DNA from: Argopecten irradians
Lineage: Eukaryota > Mollusca > Bivalvia > Pectinida > Pectinidae
DNA length: 64,000 nt
Direction: 5' to 3'
NCBI RefSeq assembly: GCF_041381155.1
Contig: NC_091140.1
Location: forward strand, 22,410,864-22,474,863
The notes under the pieces are model-generated. The model was not told the origin of the DNA. It saw nothing but the letters and a program-made list of their open reading frames with translations, and searched no databases. How positions within the stretch are numbered: the stretch's first letter is position 1; the number at the start of each line of letters is the position of its first letter. Position numbers and translations under genes: made by a program. Below, one piece after another: positions 51,301-61,516 of the stretch.

Positions 51301-51885
51301 ATTTCCCTCTTTGTGGTTTCTAGGGAGCTGCAGCACGGCTCCTTAAACCGACCCTCTCGTCCGGGGAGTGTAAGACCCGTCACTGAAGTGGATATAAGAA
51401 ATATTATAAACAACAATACATAAATTATCGATAAACATGTGATACTGTAAACTAACTTTTTTTTGTGGTGACTTAATTTTGCGATTTCATGTTGAACAAC
51501 TTTTTCGAAGAGATTTAATTTCGCGATATAGGCATATAATATGTTCTACTTTATCTGTATTTTTCACTGAAATGCACAAAATTTAATCACATCCAAGAAT
51601 AAGTTGGTTTATAGCATTTCTTCGCACCCAAATATTATGTTAATTTCAAGTGCTATAATATTTACGATGTTATGTTGTTTCTTTAGATAACACTTGAGTT
51701 TCACTTCTAAGTTTTATGATTTACTGCACTGCTATAAATATTCCAGTCTCACCTTCGATAGATTCTGGCACCATGTTGCCCCAGTTTGCATAGAAATTGG
51801 ATCCTCCTCCGGCCCATGGAAAACAGAACAGCTGATATGAGGCTGTTGGTCGACGGAATCTGCAGTTTAATACTTTGTCTGCCAT
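45312..51885 (-). CDS. OLAH: Type II thioesterase, OLAH-like (S-acyl fatty acid synthase thioesterase)
   Basis: Seven exons on the minus strand: 51885-51753, 51382-51244, 50713-50614, 50216-50138, 49961-49868, 48746-48664 and 45436-45312. Junctions are GT-AG and in phase; the total of 753 nt gives 250 aa, close to vertebrate OLAH (about 265). The product is an alpha/beta hydrolase that releases acyl chains from a carrier protein. Seen in sequence: N-terminal LFCFPWAGGGSNFYANWG, LPGREGRFKEP, the nucleophile elbow FWGHSLGA (catalytic Ser), LFVSGVSAPH, LGGTPDEIL, and the catalytic His in MLPGGHFYL. The last part (AWGEVTTGKLSIKMLPGGH) follows the OLAH C-terminus. The start ATG (MADKVLNC) is the only one near the conserved N-terminus. 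No frame break is seen, so the gene looks functional. The last intron (3.2 kb) carries a minisatellite, and its neighbour carries an acceptor-copying repeat. Confidence 0.9.
45763..46620. repeat. Minisatellite of three monomer types in the last thioesterase intron
   Basis: About 24 units built on gatgacttgtacgatgtata. Type A (35 bp) ends actatcatcgtttc. Type B (39 bp) ends accatcacatgatgtttc. Type C (35 bp) begins aatgacttgttcg and ends actaccatcgtttc. Read 5'-3' the order is A A A A B C A B B C A A A B C A B C A A B A b A, where b is a shortened unit. C appears only after B. Confidence 0.85.
47652..48525. other. Segment bounded by an 11-bp direct repeat, enclosing an old SINE
   Basis: TCAATACGCCA occurs exactly at 47652-47662 and 48515-48525 in the last thioesterase intron. 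Between them lie a decayed SINE (47800-48140) and about 0.4 kb of unassigned DNA. The short open frames at 47341 and 48264 have no splice or family support. Confidence 0.4.
47800..48140 (+). mobile_element. Decayed copy of the 528-bp SINE-like family
   Basis: It shares 'cccattgtcagta', 'cagtgatatagcactata', 'atatactgcag' and 'accatagctattaatag' in order with the element at 28254-28781. Many substitutions point to an older insertion. Confidence 0.65.
48725..48990. repeat. Tandem repeat that includes and copies a splice acceptor
   Basis: A unit with ttgttcaaggtcatagctgt, 'aaaataaag' and 'ttcatttcatcagagg' recurs about five times, spaced about 40-80 bp. The first unit overlaps the 5' edge of thioesterase exon 48746-48664; the others lie in the upstream intron (minus-strand sense). 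Confidence 0.75.
49453..49661. mobile_element. MITE, GTTTTCGATTATACGG family, copy 2
   Basis: It starts ggccgttttcgattatacgg and ends gaataaacgaaaatggcc, an inverse copy. It matches 12567-12775 along its length. It lies in a thioesterase intron. Confidence 0.7.
51442..51614. mobile_element. MITE with CTGTAAACYAACTT termini
   Basis: The left end actgtaaactaactt and the right end aagttggtttatagc are inverse copies. The interior has 'atttaatttcgcgat' words as in 3525-3726. It lies in the first thioesterase intron. Confidence 0.55.
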
Positions 51886-52797
51886 TTTTTATTTAGATCT
51901 GAAATTAAAATGGCCTCATCATGACATACGGTACAAATAAGTTGAAACAGCTAACCATGAATAGACCGATATATATCCTAATTTTTTTTTTTTTTTTTTT
52001 TAATTGCACAATATATATAAGGCATGAAAATAAAAAAAAATAAAAACCTAATAATATAGGCAGGTTTACCGGAATATATATATCTAACATGGTGTCACCA
52101 TTGATCATAGGTACTCAGGATTCGTCAAACTTATGATACACGTTCATGTATAAATCATGTGAGGCATAAAGTTAAGAATGTCACATGATAAATGATCTTA
52201 TTTTATAAGTAGTTATTGTAAATGCTAACAATAAATATCAATTATCTCCAGGATATGTTAATTCAATTTATGTATATTTACCATATAGGTCGAGTTATTA
52301 TAATTTTCAACTTTAATATATACATTATATTTATGTTTTAAATGAATAAAAATAATATGTTCATTATGAAGAAAGCATTATCATTGCCTCATGCATATAT
52401 GTGTTTGCATATGGTGTAGTACTATGTATATGTATTAAATTGTTATGTAGATATGTTTTTAGTTTACACATATTTTATTGACATAAAATGACAAAAGGAT
52501 AAGTCATTAGGTTTTTCCAACTTATATGTGACTTCTCCTGAAATATAGAAAATATAAACATACATAAATGAATAGTCACATGATTACATGGAACAAAATA
52601 GTATGAATTCACATAAAACACCAAGAACATTAAACTAGTAAGAGAGAGGGAGAAAGATAGAGATTATTCCCATTCATTTGGTTAAGAAATTGATTTGTAC
52701 TCTTAGTATTCGTGTGATACCATTATAATATGTAAAACAAGTGATGAAAAATGGAAAAAAAAATTCTTGACAACTTGTAATGATATAGGAAATAAGT

Positions 52798-52900
52798 AAG
52801 AGAGCGAAAGAGAGAGAGAGAGAGAGGGGGGGGGGGGGGGGGAGGGGGGGGGGAGAGAGAAAGTGTGACAGAGAGAGAGAGAGAGAGAAAGAGAGAGAGT
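52798..52900. repeat. GA microsatellite with long G runs
   Basis: (GA)n flanks uninterrupted runs of more than ten G. The frames on the opposite strand (Ser/Leu/Pro-rich) are by-products. Confidence 0.9.
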
Positions 52901-52924
52901 GGATCAATTGAATCTTCGATCAAT

Positions 52925-53760
52925 CGAATCTACCCGTTCTTACCAGGAATTGTTGTACAGCTTTTGCAATTTTCATGTTATTGATGACTGAAATGTTAAG
53001 ACCACCTTTGCATAGAATATCAACATTAATGGGGCCTTGGTACCATGATAACTCAGTGTTGAGAATTGCTCGATGATTGGCATACAGAGGGCAAACAAAA
53101 AAGAAGTGATAGCTATCCTCACAGCGATGTCCACACTGACAATATGCAGAATCTGTGAGATTTGCGCCAAAAAGGTCATAATTTAGGGAATTTGCTCAGT
53201 TTCTTAGACAACAAATGAGGATATTTAGTTTTCTTGGTCCATATGTTGCAAAAGGAAAATTAAAGTTTGTATTTGTTTTCATGGATTTCATTATATTGAG
53301 TTTAAAAGAATTTATGGAAGGAGAATTTCTAATGTTATGGTCTAAAACATTCCAAAAATGTATAGTAGAAGGAAAAAATGAACTTTGAGATAATTGTAAA
53401 CGATAGTAGCGTTATCTTAATTGATATGCATTTCGTAAGCTATAAGGTGTTAAATTACCAATATCATCAGGCAATATATCTATGAGGAAACTTGGTGCCA
53501 TACCATGGACTATTGAATATAATATCGAAAGTTTACGAGCTTACGTCTCTTAGAAAGTGGCAGCCAACCGGTTTCACAGTATAAAAACTCAGTTTTAGTA
53601 ACAATTGGAAGCCCTGTAACAATCCTTGCCGCTTCTATATAGATATATATATGTTGACCTAGTGCCTCACTAAATATGATTTTATAACAAGGTTCAAGGG
53701 AAACTGTGTCACTCATTATATAAGCATGCATTTTTACCGTATCAATTACTCAGACATCGA
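52925..53760 (-). mobile_element. Decayed 3' end of a non-LTR retrotransposon (LINE)
   Basis: On the minus strand, frames give AARIVTGLPIVTKTEFLY and GWLPLSKRRKL, then a Cys/His stretch CQCGHRCEDSYHFFFVCPLY, ending QQFLVRTGRFD and a stop. These are the post-reverse-transcriptase region and C-terminal zinc-knuckle-like motif of LINE ORF2 proteins (Jockey/I-like or related; clade not resolved). The frame is interrupted at least twice (stops and a shift near 53200-53500), so it is dead. It is 5' truncated and lies next to the GA repeat, between the two divergent genes. Confidence 0.75.
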
Positions 53761-54434
53761 GGGAAAGATATCATTCTATATTCTACTTTCATTTTATATA
53801 CATGAATAACACATCTATAAAACAGTTACAATGTAAAAGAGATACAAAATTAAGTAAAGTTCAATTTTCTGTATGAAATGTACACCTTCAACATATTGCT
53901 TTCTTTGTGGTATGGTAAAAATATGGGGAAAAGTGCTCCTTGTAAAATATTCATATTAAGTTACCAAAATAATTATTTGTCAGTAAATAAACAAACCGAA
54001 AATAGAACTTTTTACAATAAACACTGAACAAAAAATACATACCAAGGAATAGGTTAATCGGTCCAGTGGTTTTCCGCGTCAGTAGACCTACTGAGACAAT
54101 GCTTGAGAACCCCTGTTGTATGCGAGACAGATTTGACAGGTTCATGTCAAGTGACAGACTTGATTAATGGCATGCATTACAAGAAGTACCACGTTGCCGA
54201 CTGCCAAATACACACAGAGTGTTCTCCCTTGAATATCTATTTTCGGTTTGCATTTGACGTAATCGGAAATTCCCCAACAGTGGTCTGTTCGGAACTCTCA
54301 AATTTTTGTTCGAGACAGGTGTACAAACACGTGAACATCGAACGAAGTCACGTGTGTCCGGTCCTGGTGGAGCGGACACTCTACAACATTATCTCCAACT
54401 TTTTCTTTTTGGTGTTGACATCAAATATGTAGCC
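53761..54434 (+). promoter_or_regulatory. Probable promoter and 5'UTR of DELE1
   Basis: It lies directly before the DELE1 start codon at 54435, with 54100-54430 less AT-rich than its surroundings. The thioesterase starts 2.5 kb away on the other strand, so a shared promoter is possible but not shown. Confidence 0.35.
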
Positions 54435-57400
54435 ATGTGGAGGTGGCTCAGTGGTATTCCCAGAGGTAAGCATTCTTTTGTATTAATTGGCATAATCAAG
54501 AACGATAATATGGGTTAATTATGGCTATTTAATTGAATATTTTCATGTCGGGGATGTTGGTCACGCTTCAGTAAAAACAAAAACAAAACTCCAAGGTGAC
54601 CCATATTTCCCTAAAACTTCCTCATCCCCAAAACTAAAAACTTCTTTAATTGAATTTTTTTTAACGTCGTTTGATATTCAATGCATCTAAATGAGACCAC
54701 AGGGATAGAAGAAAACAAAGGATCCTAGGCTGTGTACTCTAGCTAGTTATTGTCTAATGTGAAAAGTAGACCATGTCATTAAAAAGTGTTGTGATAAAGT
54801 GACTATTTGATATAAGTGTAGATTGATTTGCAATGTATGTCAGCCTTTTAATCAAATTTATAGTTCTTCTTGTAATCAATATGTTTTCATGAGAATTTTC
54901 ACTGATATTATCATGGTTCACCAAGGGTTAGATTGTGTGTCTATTGCAAATACCTGGCAAAGCTCCAATGTTTTTTTGTAATGTACTATATACTTGGTAT
55001 TTAATAGATTATAGATTAGCTCTGGCTTATATACACATGTATTGATAATCAAATAGTGAATAAATAGGACATCTACCTTGACAGTACTCCAACAATGATG
55101 CATAGCATGGCGAGGCACTGTTGAAAACAATATCAGTATATTATGTGAAAAAATGAAAAAAGAAAGGAAAAGCCAAAGCTGTTGAAAACAATACATTGTT
55201 GGTTATATATATATATATAAAGCAAAAACATAGAAAACAAAGCCAACAACCTTACAATTATTGGAAGTACCCTGACAGAATAAAAAGCAAACATAAAACA
55301 TTAGTCTAAACATAATGCAGTAGTGTTACAGGTTCTGATTCTAGCAGGTCAAGATTGAGAGAACCTTTCATGCTAGCTATACTGTAGAGAACGTTAATTT
55401 TTTCTTAGAGGTTACCGGTATATTTGAAAATAAGGTAAAAAATTCAAAACAATAAAAAATCTTGTTGAAGTTATTTATTAAGAATGGTATTAGCAATCAG
55501 TTTAGTAGTTCAATACAATTGACATTAGAGTTCAAAAAATATTACATTTTGTTTTAACTAACTCAGTCTAACTGTAGTTTTGACCTTAGCCTTTGTTTTT
55601 CAGCCATCCGTCAACACATCCATGGTCCCAGAGCCTCAGCTTCTGGTGTTTGTAAAGAAGATGAATTAGATGAAGCAAAGAAATGTGCAGAGAGCTATCA
55701 CCAGCACTTCAAAGCACAGTATAGGTATGCTGATGTACTATTAAAAGAAATACATATACTTTTACATAGGCTACTAGTCCGCTAAACCTGCCTATATTAT
55801 TAGGCTTTTTAAATTTTTTTTTCAACCCTGTGTAGTTGAAAGATAAACAAAATTCTACCGTGTATATGCTACATGTATATGCAACGTGAATATCGCGAAA
55901 GTGATGCGGTACCAGAAATAGTCGTGTTCAGTTTGAATATTTGACAACATGTCGTGTATGTCGACCATAATTTCACTATAAAAACTCTAACTGGCTAGCA
56001 TTTTGTTTATCTTTCAACTACACATGGTTTTTAAAAAAATAAAACCGGAAGCGAAGTTGATTGGCTGCCGTTTGCTCTACTAAATGTGTATACGGTGGCC
56101 ATTACAAATGTGTGAAATAGAAGGGTCTCGGAAGTATTTCATCGTACAGAGTTGTTTAATTTCATATATGGGATGTAACATGGGGGCAGTGGAGTACATA
56201 AGATCCCAATATATAGGTATGTGTACGTTTTCCCAGCATTGCATGGACGATAGAAGTATGCCGCTGACGTAGCGTACCGCAAGCTGACTATATATTAGGC
56301 AAAAAAAAAAAAAAAAAATTAAAAAAGCCTAATAATATAGGCAGGTTTAGCGGACTCATAGGCTACTTGAAGAAATCTCCTTCATTTAGATTTTTAAATT
56401 TTTTGAATCAGTATGCTTCATCTTTCATCTAATGTTTTTTTATAGAAAAGGACATTCATATCCGAGTGGGTTACACATATGATATTATCACCAATTCTTT
56501 TTTTTCCGAAACGTGATAATTAGCAATAATAAGTGATAATGTTACAGTAAAGTCTCTGAAAGCATGCAACCTCAGAATCAAATAGATAGATAGAAGTGTT
56601 CTATCATGAGAAAATAAAAACAAAAAAAAACCCACAAAAAATACGTAGAGTAAACTACCTGACTTAAAATGCCTTGAGTTAAAGAAACATTTTGTAACAA
56701 TTTTACAGACTAGGTTCTGCAGCTGGTTATCAGGAGCGTTCCCATGACGACAACCAATGGGAACAGGGGGCGGGGCCCGACAAAGAGAAAGGCTACCGAC
56801 ACACACCTAACTTCTGGAGTCTTTTCTGTGGACCAGGGTCATGTGAGGCCTGGGGATTGGTAAGTTTATCAAACAAAATTCTGTATAGGCAGTCATAATA
56901 GATAATTTAAAAAAATCATAAATGTAGAGATTATAAAGGAAGGGATTTTATATTCATTAATGATTATTGGTAAGTTGTTGAACAATAAAGTGTTGTTTTA
57001 CTTAAAGGGAGACAATTATTGATTATTCATACTTTCAAATATGGACAGTTCCAAAAGGCTTTAAAAACTAAAGTGGAATTTGACCCAAGTTTAAAGCATA
57101 TCAATCACAACTGTTTCTTTGATAAATTCGTGCTAAATCAATTATTTATAATGTCGTGTTAAGTGAAGATCTGTATTCAATCAATTATTTATTATAAAGT
57201 AGTGTAAAGTGAAGATCTGTATTCAATCAATTATTTATAAAGTAGTGTGAAGTGAAGATCTGTAATCAATCAATTATTTATAACATAATGTAGAGTGAAG
57301 ATCTGTATTTTTATCAGTTTGTTAAATTTTGTAGGGGACGATTGTGGTTGTTGGCCTACAAATCACCAGATATCACCTGCTAATTGATAAATGGGAGAAG

Positions 57401-60400
57401 TTTAAAGAGAAAGATGAACGTTCCAAATGCTTGATCTACAAGATCAGAAATGCGCTGCCAGAAACATGCCTGTTGAAGAGATCTATTATAGAAACACATG
57501 ATTCTCCTCGCTCCGAGGAAAAACAGACCGGTACCACTCCGACGACAGACCCATATCAAAGACCGTGGTCATTATCATTTACAATTCCACAAGATGTCCA
57601 GGTATGTAGTGTGATATCTGTTTTGTAAGTTTGTTTTCATTGATATTTTTAAGCATAGTAAAAAGCTTACAGTTTGGTAACTATGCAAGTTTTTAACCAA
57701 CATTTTTCGATATGACTTTTTTCGCATCTCAAAATTTCATACAAAATAAACACTGATGATTATTGAAATCAATTTGATACTTAACAGCCTTATAATCTTT
57801 GTATTGTTCAATTTTAGTGGTATTTCTTATTAACCTCATTATGCATGTTTATATTTTATATTAGCAAAAAAATACCAAAATATCTTAATTATTTTTTTCC
57901 TGATAAATACTGTCAGCAATAAGATACAACATCATTCTGTGATTATGTATTCTCCTTACGTAGAGTGATGGTGATACAACTGATGTAAATGCTAAAGAGG
58001 AGAAAGAAGAGGGTACCACAAAACCTTCTCTCGATCCTTTGGAAAATGTAATGAAGGAGTTTGAGGCAGTTTGTCGTACATATGCTGCTGTTGGACAAAA
58101 CATTGCTGGACTTCAAAAGGCCATGAAAGGTCAGCTGACTGAAGCAGCCAATCACTGGGCGGAGGCTAGCAGCTCCGCATACGGCAAGGCAAGCTTCAAT
58201 CTGGCACTGTGCTATGAAACAGGACGTGGTGTAAAGAAAAACATTAAAAAGGTAAATTTCTTTAAAGATTGAACATCTTCATACATCTAGTGTTTACTTG
58301 TATAAAATCAGTATTTAGTTAATATGAATGTTGCACAATTAGAATTGGGGACATTTCTTTCATGGTGTAACTTATACAGTTGTATATACATGAACGTTGT
58401 TGATGACTTCAAATTTATGTTCCTGGGTAGTGATTTTACTAAACGCAAACTTTTATCAAAAAAGGAGGTATAGCTAGCATGTGTTTTTACTGATTTCAAA
58501 CTTTTGCTGAATGTTCTTAGTTGCCTTATAATAAACAATGTAAATCAGTTGTCTAAAAATAAATATATAACATTCAGAGCTGGCTTTGTATGTTGGGAAT
58601 GTCATGTCAATACTTCAGTATTCATGGAAGTTTTACACCTGAACATTCTGATAACATAATTCTACCTAACCTTGATATGTCCCAGGCTGTTAATCTGTAT
58701 GAACGAGCAGCAAAAGAGAACCACCCTCAGGCCATGTATAACCTGGCCCTACTGTATCTAGGGGAGGAGGAAGGTCTGGCAGCTCCTACACGTAGTCTTC
58801 AACTGATGGAGAAGGCTGCCGAGCTAGGACTGGCTCAGGTAATTCCTTATACACAGGTTAACATATACATGTTATATGTACATGTTACAATGTATAATGT
58901 AAACATCATCTATGTGTATGCATAGTATAGGTGTTGTAGAATAATGACTCAAATAACTTGTATTAACAGATTTTCATCATGAGTTCAAAAATCTGATTGA
59001 CTGGTTTGAAAGAGACATAAAACAAATTGATAGAAGAAATGGAATGATCATAATGTTACAAACTTACTTTCTCCGGTGACATAGTCAAATTGTGAAAGAG
59101 TTGTTCAGTTGAAATTTATCTTTCAAAATTTTAATAATCTTTTATACATGTTGCAGGCCCAGACCTACATGGGTGTATACATCATGGAACAAGAGGAACC
59201 ATCTTTGGAGAAAGCGGTTGCCTATTTTCGAGCTGCAGCTGATCAGGATGTGAGTTATCTCCCTCCTTTATAATTACCCTCTTTAAGATAGGTATCTCCG
59301 CTTTAAGTCTGTTGCATGCTAATAGCTACCTATCTGTGATGATGATATCTGGCGTGATAGAAACATGATTTCCTGTCAGTTACTACACACAAATCTCATT
59401 AGTTTAAGTCTGAGATGGGTAGCATCGACCTCTTGGTAGCCTCTTTACAAGGTACATATTTGCTGAAATTGAAGATCATGTATCATTTTAGGACATGATA
59501 GAAATACTTACTTTATAATTAGAATATGATGGATTACTTTATAATCCTTGACATGGAACATAAAGGTGTATTGGCACAGATGGTGTATTATATTGTTACA
59601 ATGTCATATCCCACTTTCCCATTTATGAAAGAGGGGCATTTTCAATTTGTTTTCAGACATTTCTAGGCTCAATCAAGATTTTGCAATATTTTGTGGATAT
59701 ATCATCAGTAATATATTGAAGATTTTTTTCAAATTGACTGCATTAAGTTTATCAATTTATAGTGTTATTTGTAATTTTGTAGTAATGTAATTTGAAAAGA
59801 GTATATTACATAAAGTACTTACCAATATTTGCCTCCTCATCTATTACAGGACTCAGATGGGGAGTATTTCCTAGCCATGTGTTTTGAGCAGGGACTAGGA
59901 GTGGTGGAGAACAAATGTCGTGCTGCAGACCTGTACAGCCAGGCGGCCACCAAAGGCCATGACGGTGCCATGTACAATCTGGCTTACTTCCACGAGCATG
60001 GGCTAGGAGGTATGTATTCTGTAGAATAATTGCAATATTTTTTTTGTCATCATGTTCTGGGATCATGAAGCAGTTTTAAAAAAGAATCTTTTTCTAATGC
60101 AAAACTCGTGATATTTCCTTTTGTGAATCTTTGTAATGCTACATTTGACTTATAATACTGGTCAAAACTGTATATATCTAAAGCTAAAATCTAATCTGAA
60201 AAAGTTATTAATGTAAATGTTAAGTATGATTTGATGGTTACCAGGTTTACCTGAGGACAGGGTGACAGCCTTGACCTTGTACAAGAAAGCTGCTGATGCT
60301 GGGAACGAGAGTGCTATCTACTACCTGGAAGGTCCAAGTCAACCTGTCTCTCCCAGCTGGAAAGGTAAGCAATATTTGGCCTTGTATTAAAATAGCACCT

Positions 60401-61516
60401 CGGACATAAGTATCTATTGTAAAGAATTTGTGTTTATATGTCTACATTTTAGAGATTAGCATCAAGCACATTAAAGGCAGATTGATAGGTAAAACTTCAT
60501 ATCACATCATGCATTATGTATTTATTTTCCAGCAGTATTCATTTCTTTAGTATACTTTTACCTGTCAGAGATGTTACGGGCTGTAATACCACTTTTAAAT
60601 AAGCTCTTCTAGTTATCACTAGTCATGCTACAAAATGGTAAGAGAATTTTTTAAGCTAATTGCCAATCAGCTACCACAAATTAATGGACTTTATTACACC
60701 ACATTTTGTGAAATAACAGTGATAGGTGCCTTTTTGAAAAGTCAGAGGTTTACGAAACACAGACCTTGTTCACATAAGATGAACATCACCTGAAACATGG
60801 TACATGTAATATAATTATAAGGGAGTAGTAGAGCTGTAACAAGAGATTCTATCCCAACATCTTCAATATACATGTACAGTGGACCCTCGATAATCCGGAC
60901 ACCTTCGTTCCCAGCCTAAACCGTCCGGATTACGAGTTTTCTGGACTGCCGAATTCCGTGTTCTTCGTCAATTAAATTGTCACGTACGAGTTACTCCCCT
61001 TGACATTGTAATCGATGATAGGCTTTTATGTAATGTACGTGTATGTAACTAAGTGGATACTTACCGATGCTTATATCTTACCTTACAGAACAATACATGT
61101 ATGACTTTGTTGCTGAACCACAACTAGAGATAAAAGTCCCGAGGACAGCTCCTGCCAAGTCACCAGTGGTCAAGATACAGCCTGTCGAACCAATACCAAC
61201 TTCTTTTTCTTCTCCTTCTCTCACCGACTATGTACGCAAACACATGGACGATCTGGATGTCAAAAAAGACTTACAGTTTGATGTGACCTCACTTTCAGTC
61301 CTGCAGCCTCAGTTTGTGAATTCCAAGAAACCATCAGTCAAGAAGAACAAAGGGATGTTCTACAATATAGGAACCAGGGAAACTGGGAGATTGCCGTTGT
61401 GGGCAGATTTTGACGATGTGTGGGAGGAAAATGTTGTGAAGGACAAAGCCCATTTTTCTGCAATGTTGCAAAGAAATAACACTGTGCCTGATGTCAGGTC
61501 AATTACATGCTCTTAA
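54435..61516 (+). CDS. DELE1: DELE1, mitochondrial stress messenger with Sel1 repeats
   Basis: Ten exons: 54435-54465, 55604-55724, 56709-56859, 57335-57601, 57964-58251, 58686-58838, 59157-59249, 59850-60009, 60245-60364 and 61089-61516. All junctions are GT-AG and in phase; 603 aa in total. The N-terminus MWRWLSGIPR is Arg-rich without acids, as in a mitochondrial presequence. Residues about 85-120 (FWSLFCGPGSCEAWGLGTIVVVGLQITR) match the corresponding hydrophobic segment of vertebrate DELE1. Residues about 247-450 hold five to six Sel1/TPR-like repeats (AVNLYERAAKENHPQAMYNL, GLGV, AADLYSQAATKGHDGAMYNL). SFSSPSL after the repeats is also shared with the human protein. By family, OMA1-cleaved DELE1 leaves mitochondria and activates the eIF2-alpha kinase HRI. 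The tail of about 140 aa is longer than the human one. Poly(A) candidate at 63308. Confidence 0.9.
55776..56356. mobile_element. MITE, 581 bp, with 11-bp target duplication (Mutator-like?)
   Basis: The left terminus agtccgctaaacctgcctat, continuing attattaggctttt, and its inverse at the right end are almost identical over about 36 bp. CATAGGCTACT flanks exactly at 55765-55775 and 56357-56367. An 11-bp duplication is in the range of Mutator-like elements; no transposase is present. It lies in DELE1 intron 2. Confidence 0.8.
55824..56029. mobile_element. Inner inverted-repeat unit nested in the 581-bp MITE
   Basis: The left arm aaccctgtgtagttgaaaga and the right arm tctttcaactacacatggtt are inverse copies over about 33 bp, around a 140-bp core. 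It is either a separate nested MITE or a subterminal repeat of the host element. Confidence 0.6.
57128..57310 (+). repeat. Four tandem units of about 44 bp in DELE1 intron 3
   Basis: 'gaagatctgta' starts at 57165, 57211, 57253 and 57297, each unit with 'caattatttata' and 'gtgaagatctg'. It ends just before exon 57335-57601. Confidence 0.75.
60877..60990 (+). mobile_element. Solo end of a pogo/Tigger-like element
   Basis: CAGTGGACCCTCGATAATCC follows TA, and 'ccggattacgagttttctgg' resembles the interior of the element at 12799. No matching right end was found. It lies in DELE1 intron 9. Confidence 0.6.

Noticed and set aside
52674-52923. Ser/Leu/Pro-rich frame resembling a secreted peptide
   Set aside because: It is the translation of the GA/G low-complexity tract on the other strand.
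54306-54434. Upstream in-frame extension of DELE1
   Set aside because: The extension has no ATG in good position and is not presequence-like, while MWRWLSG matches the MWR start of vertebrate DELE1.
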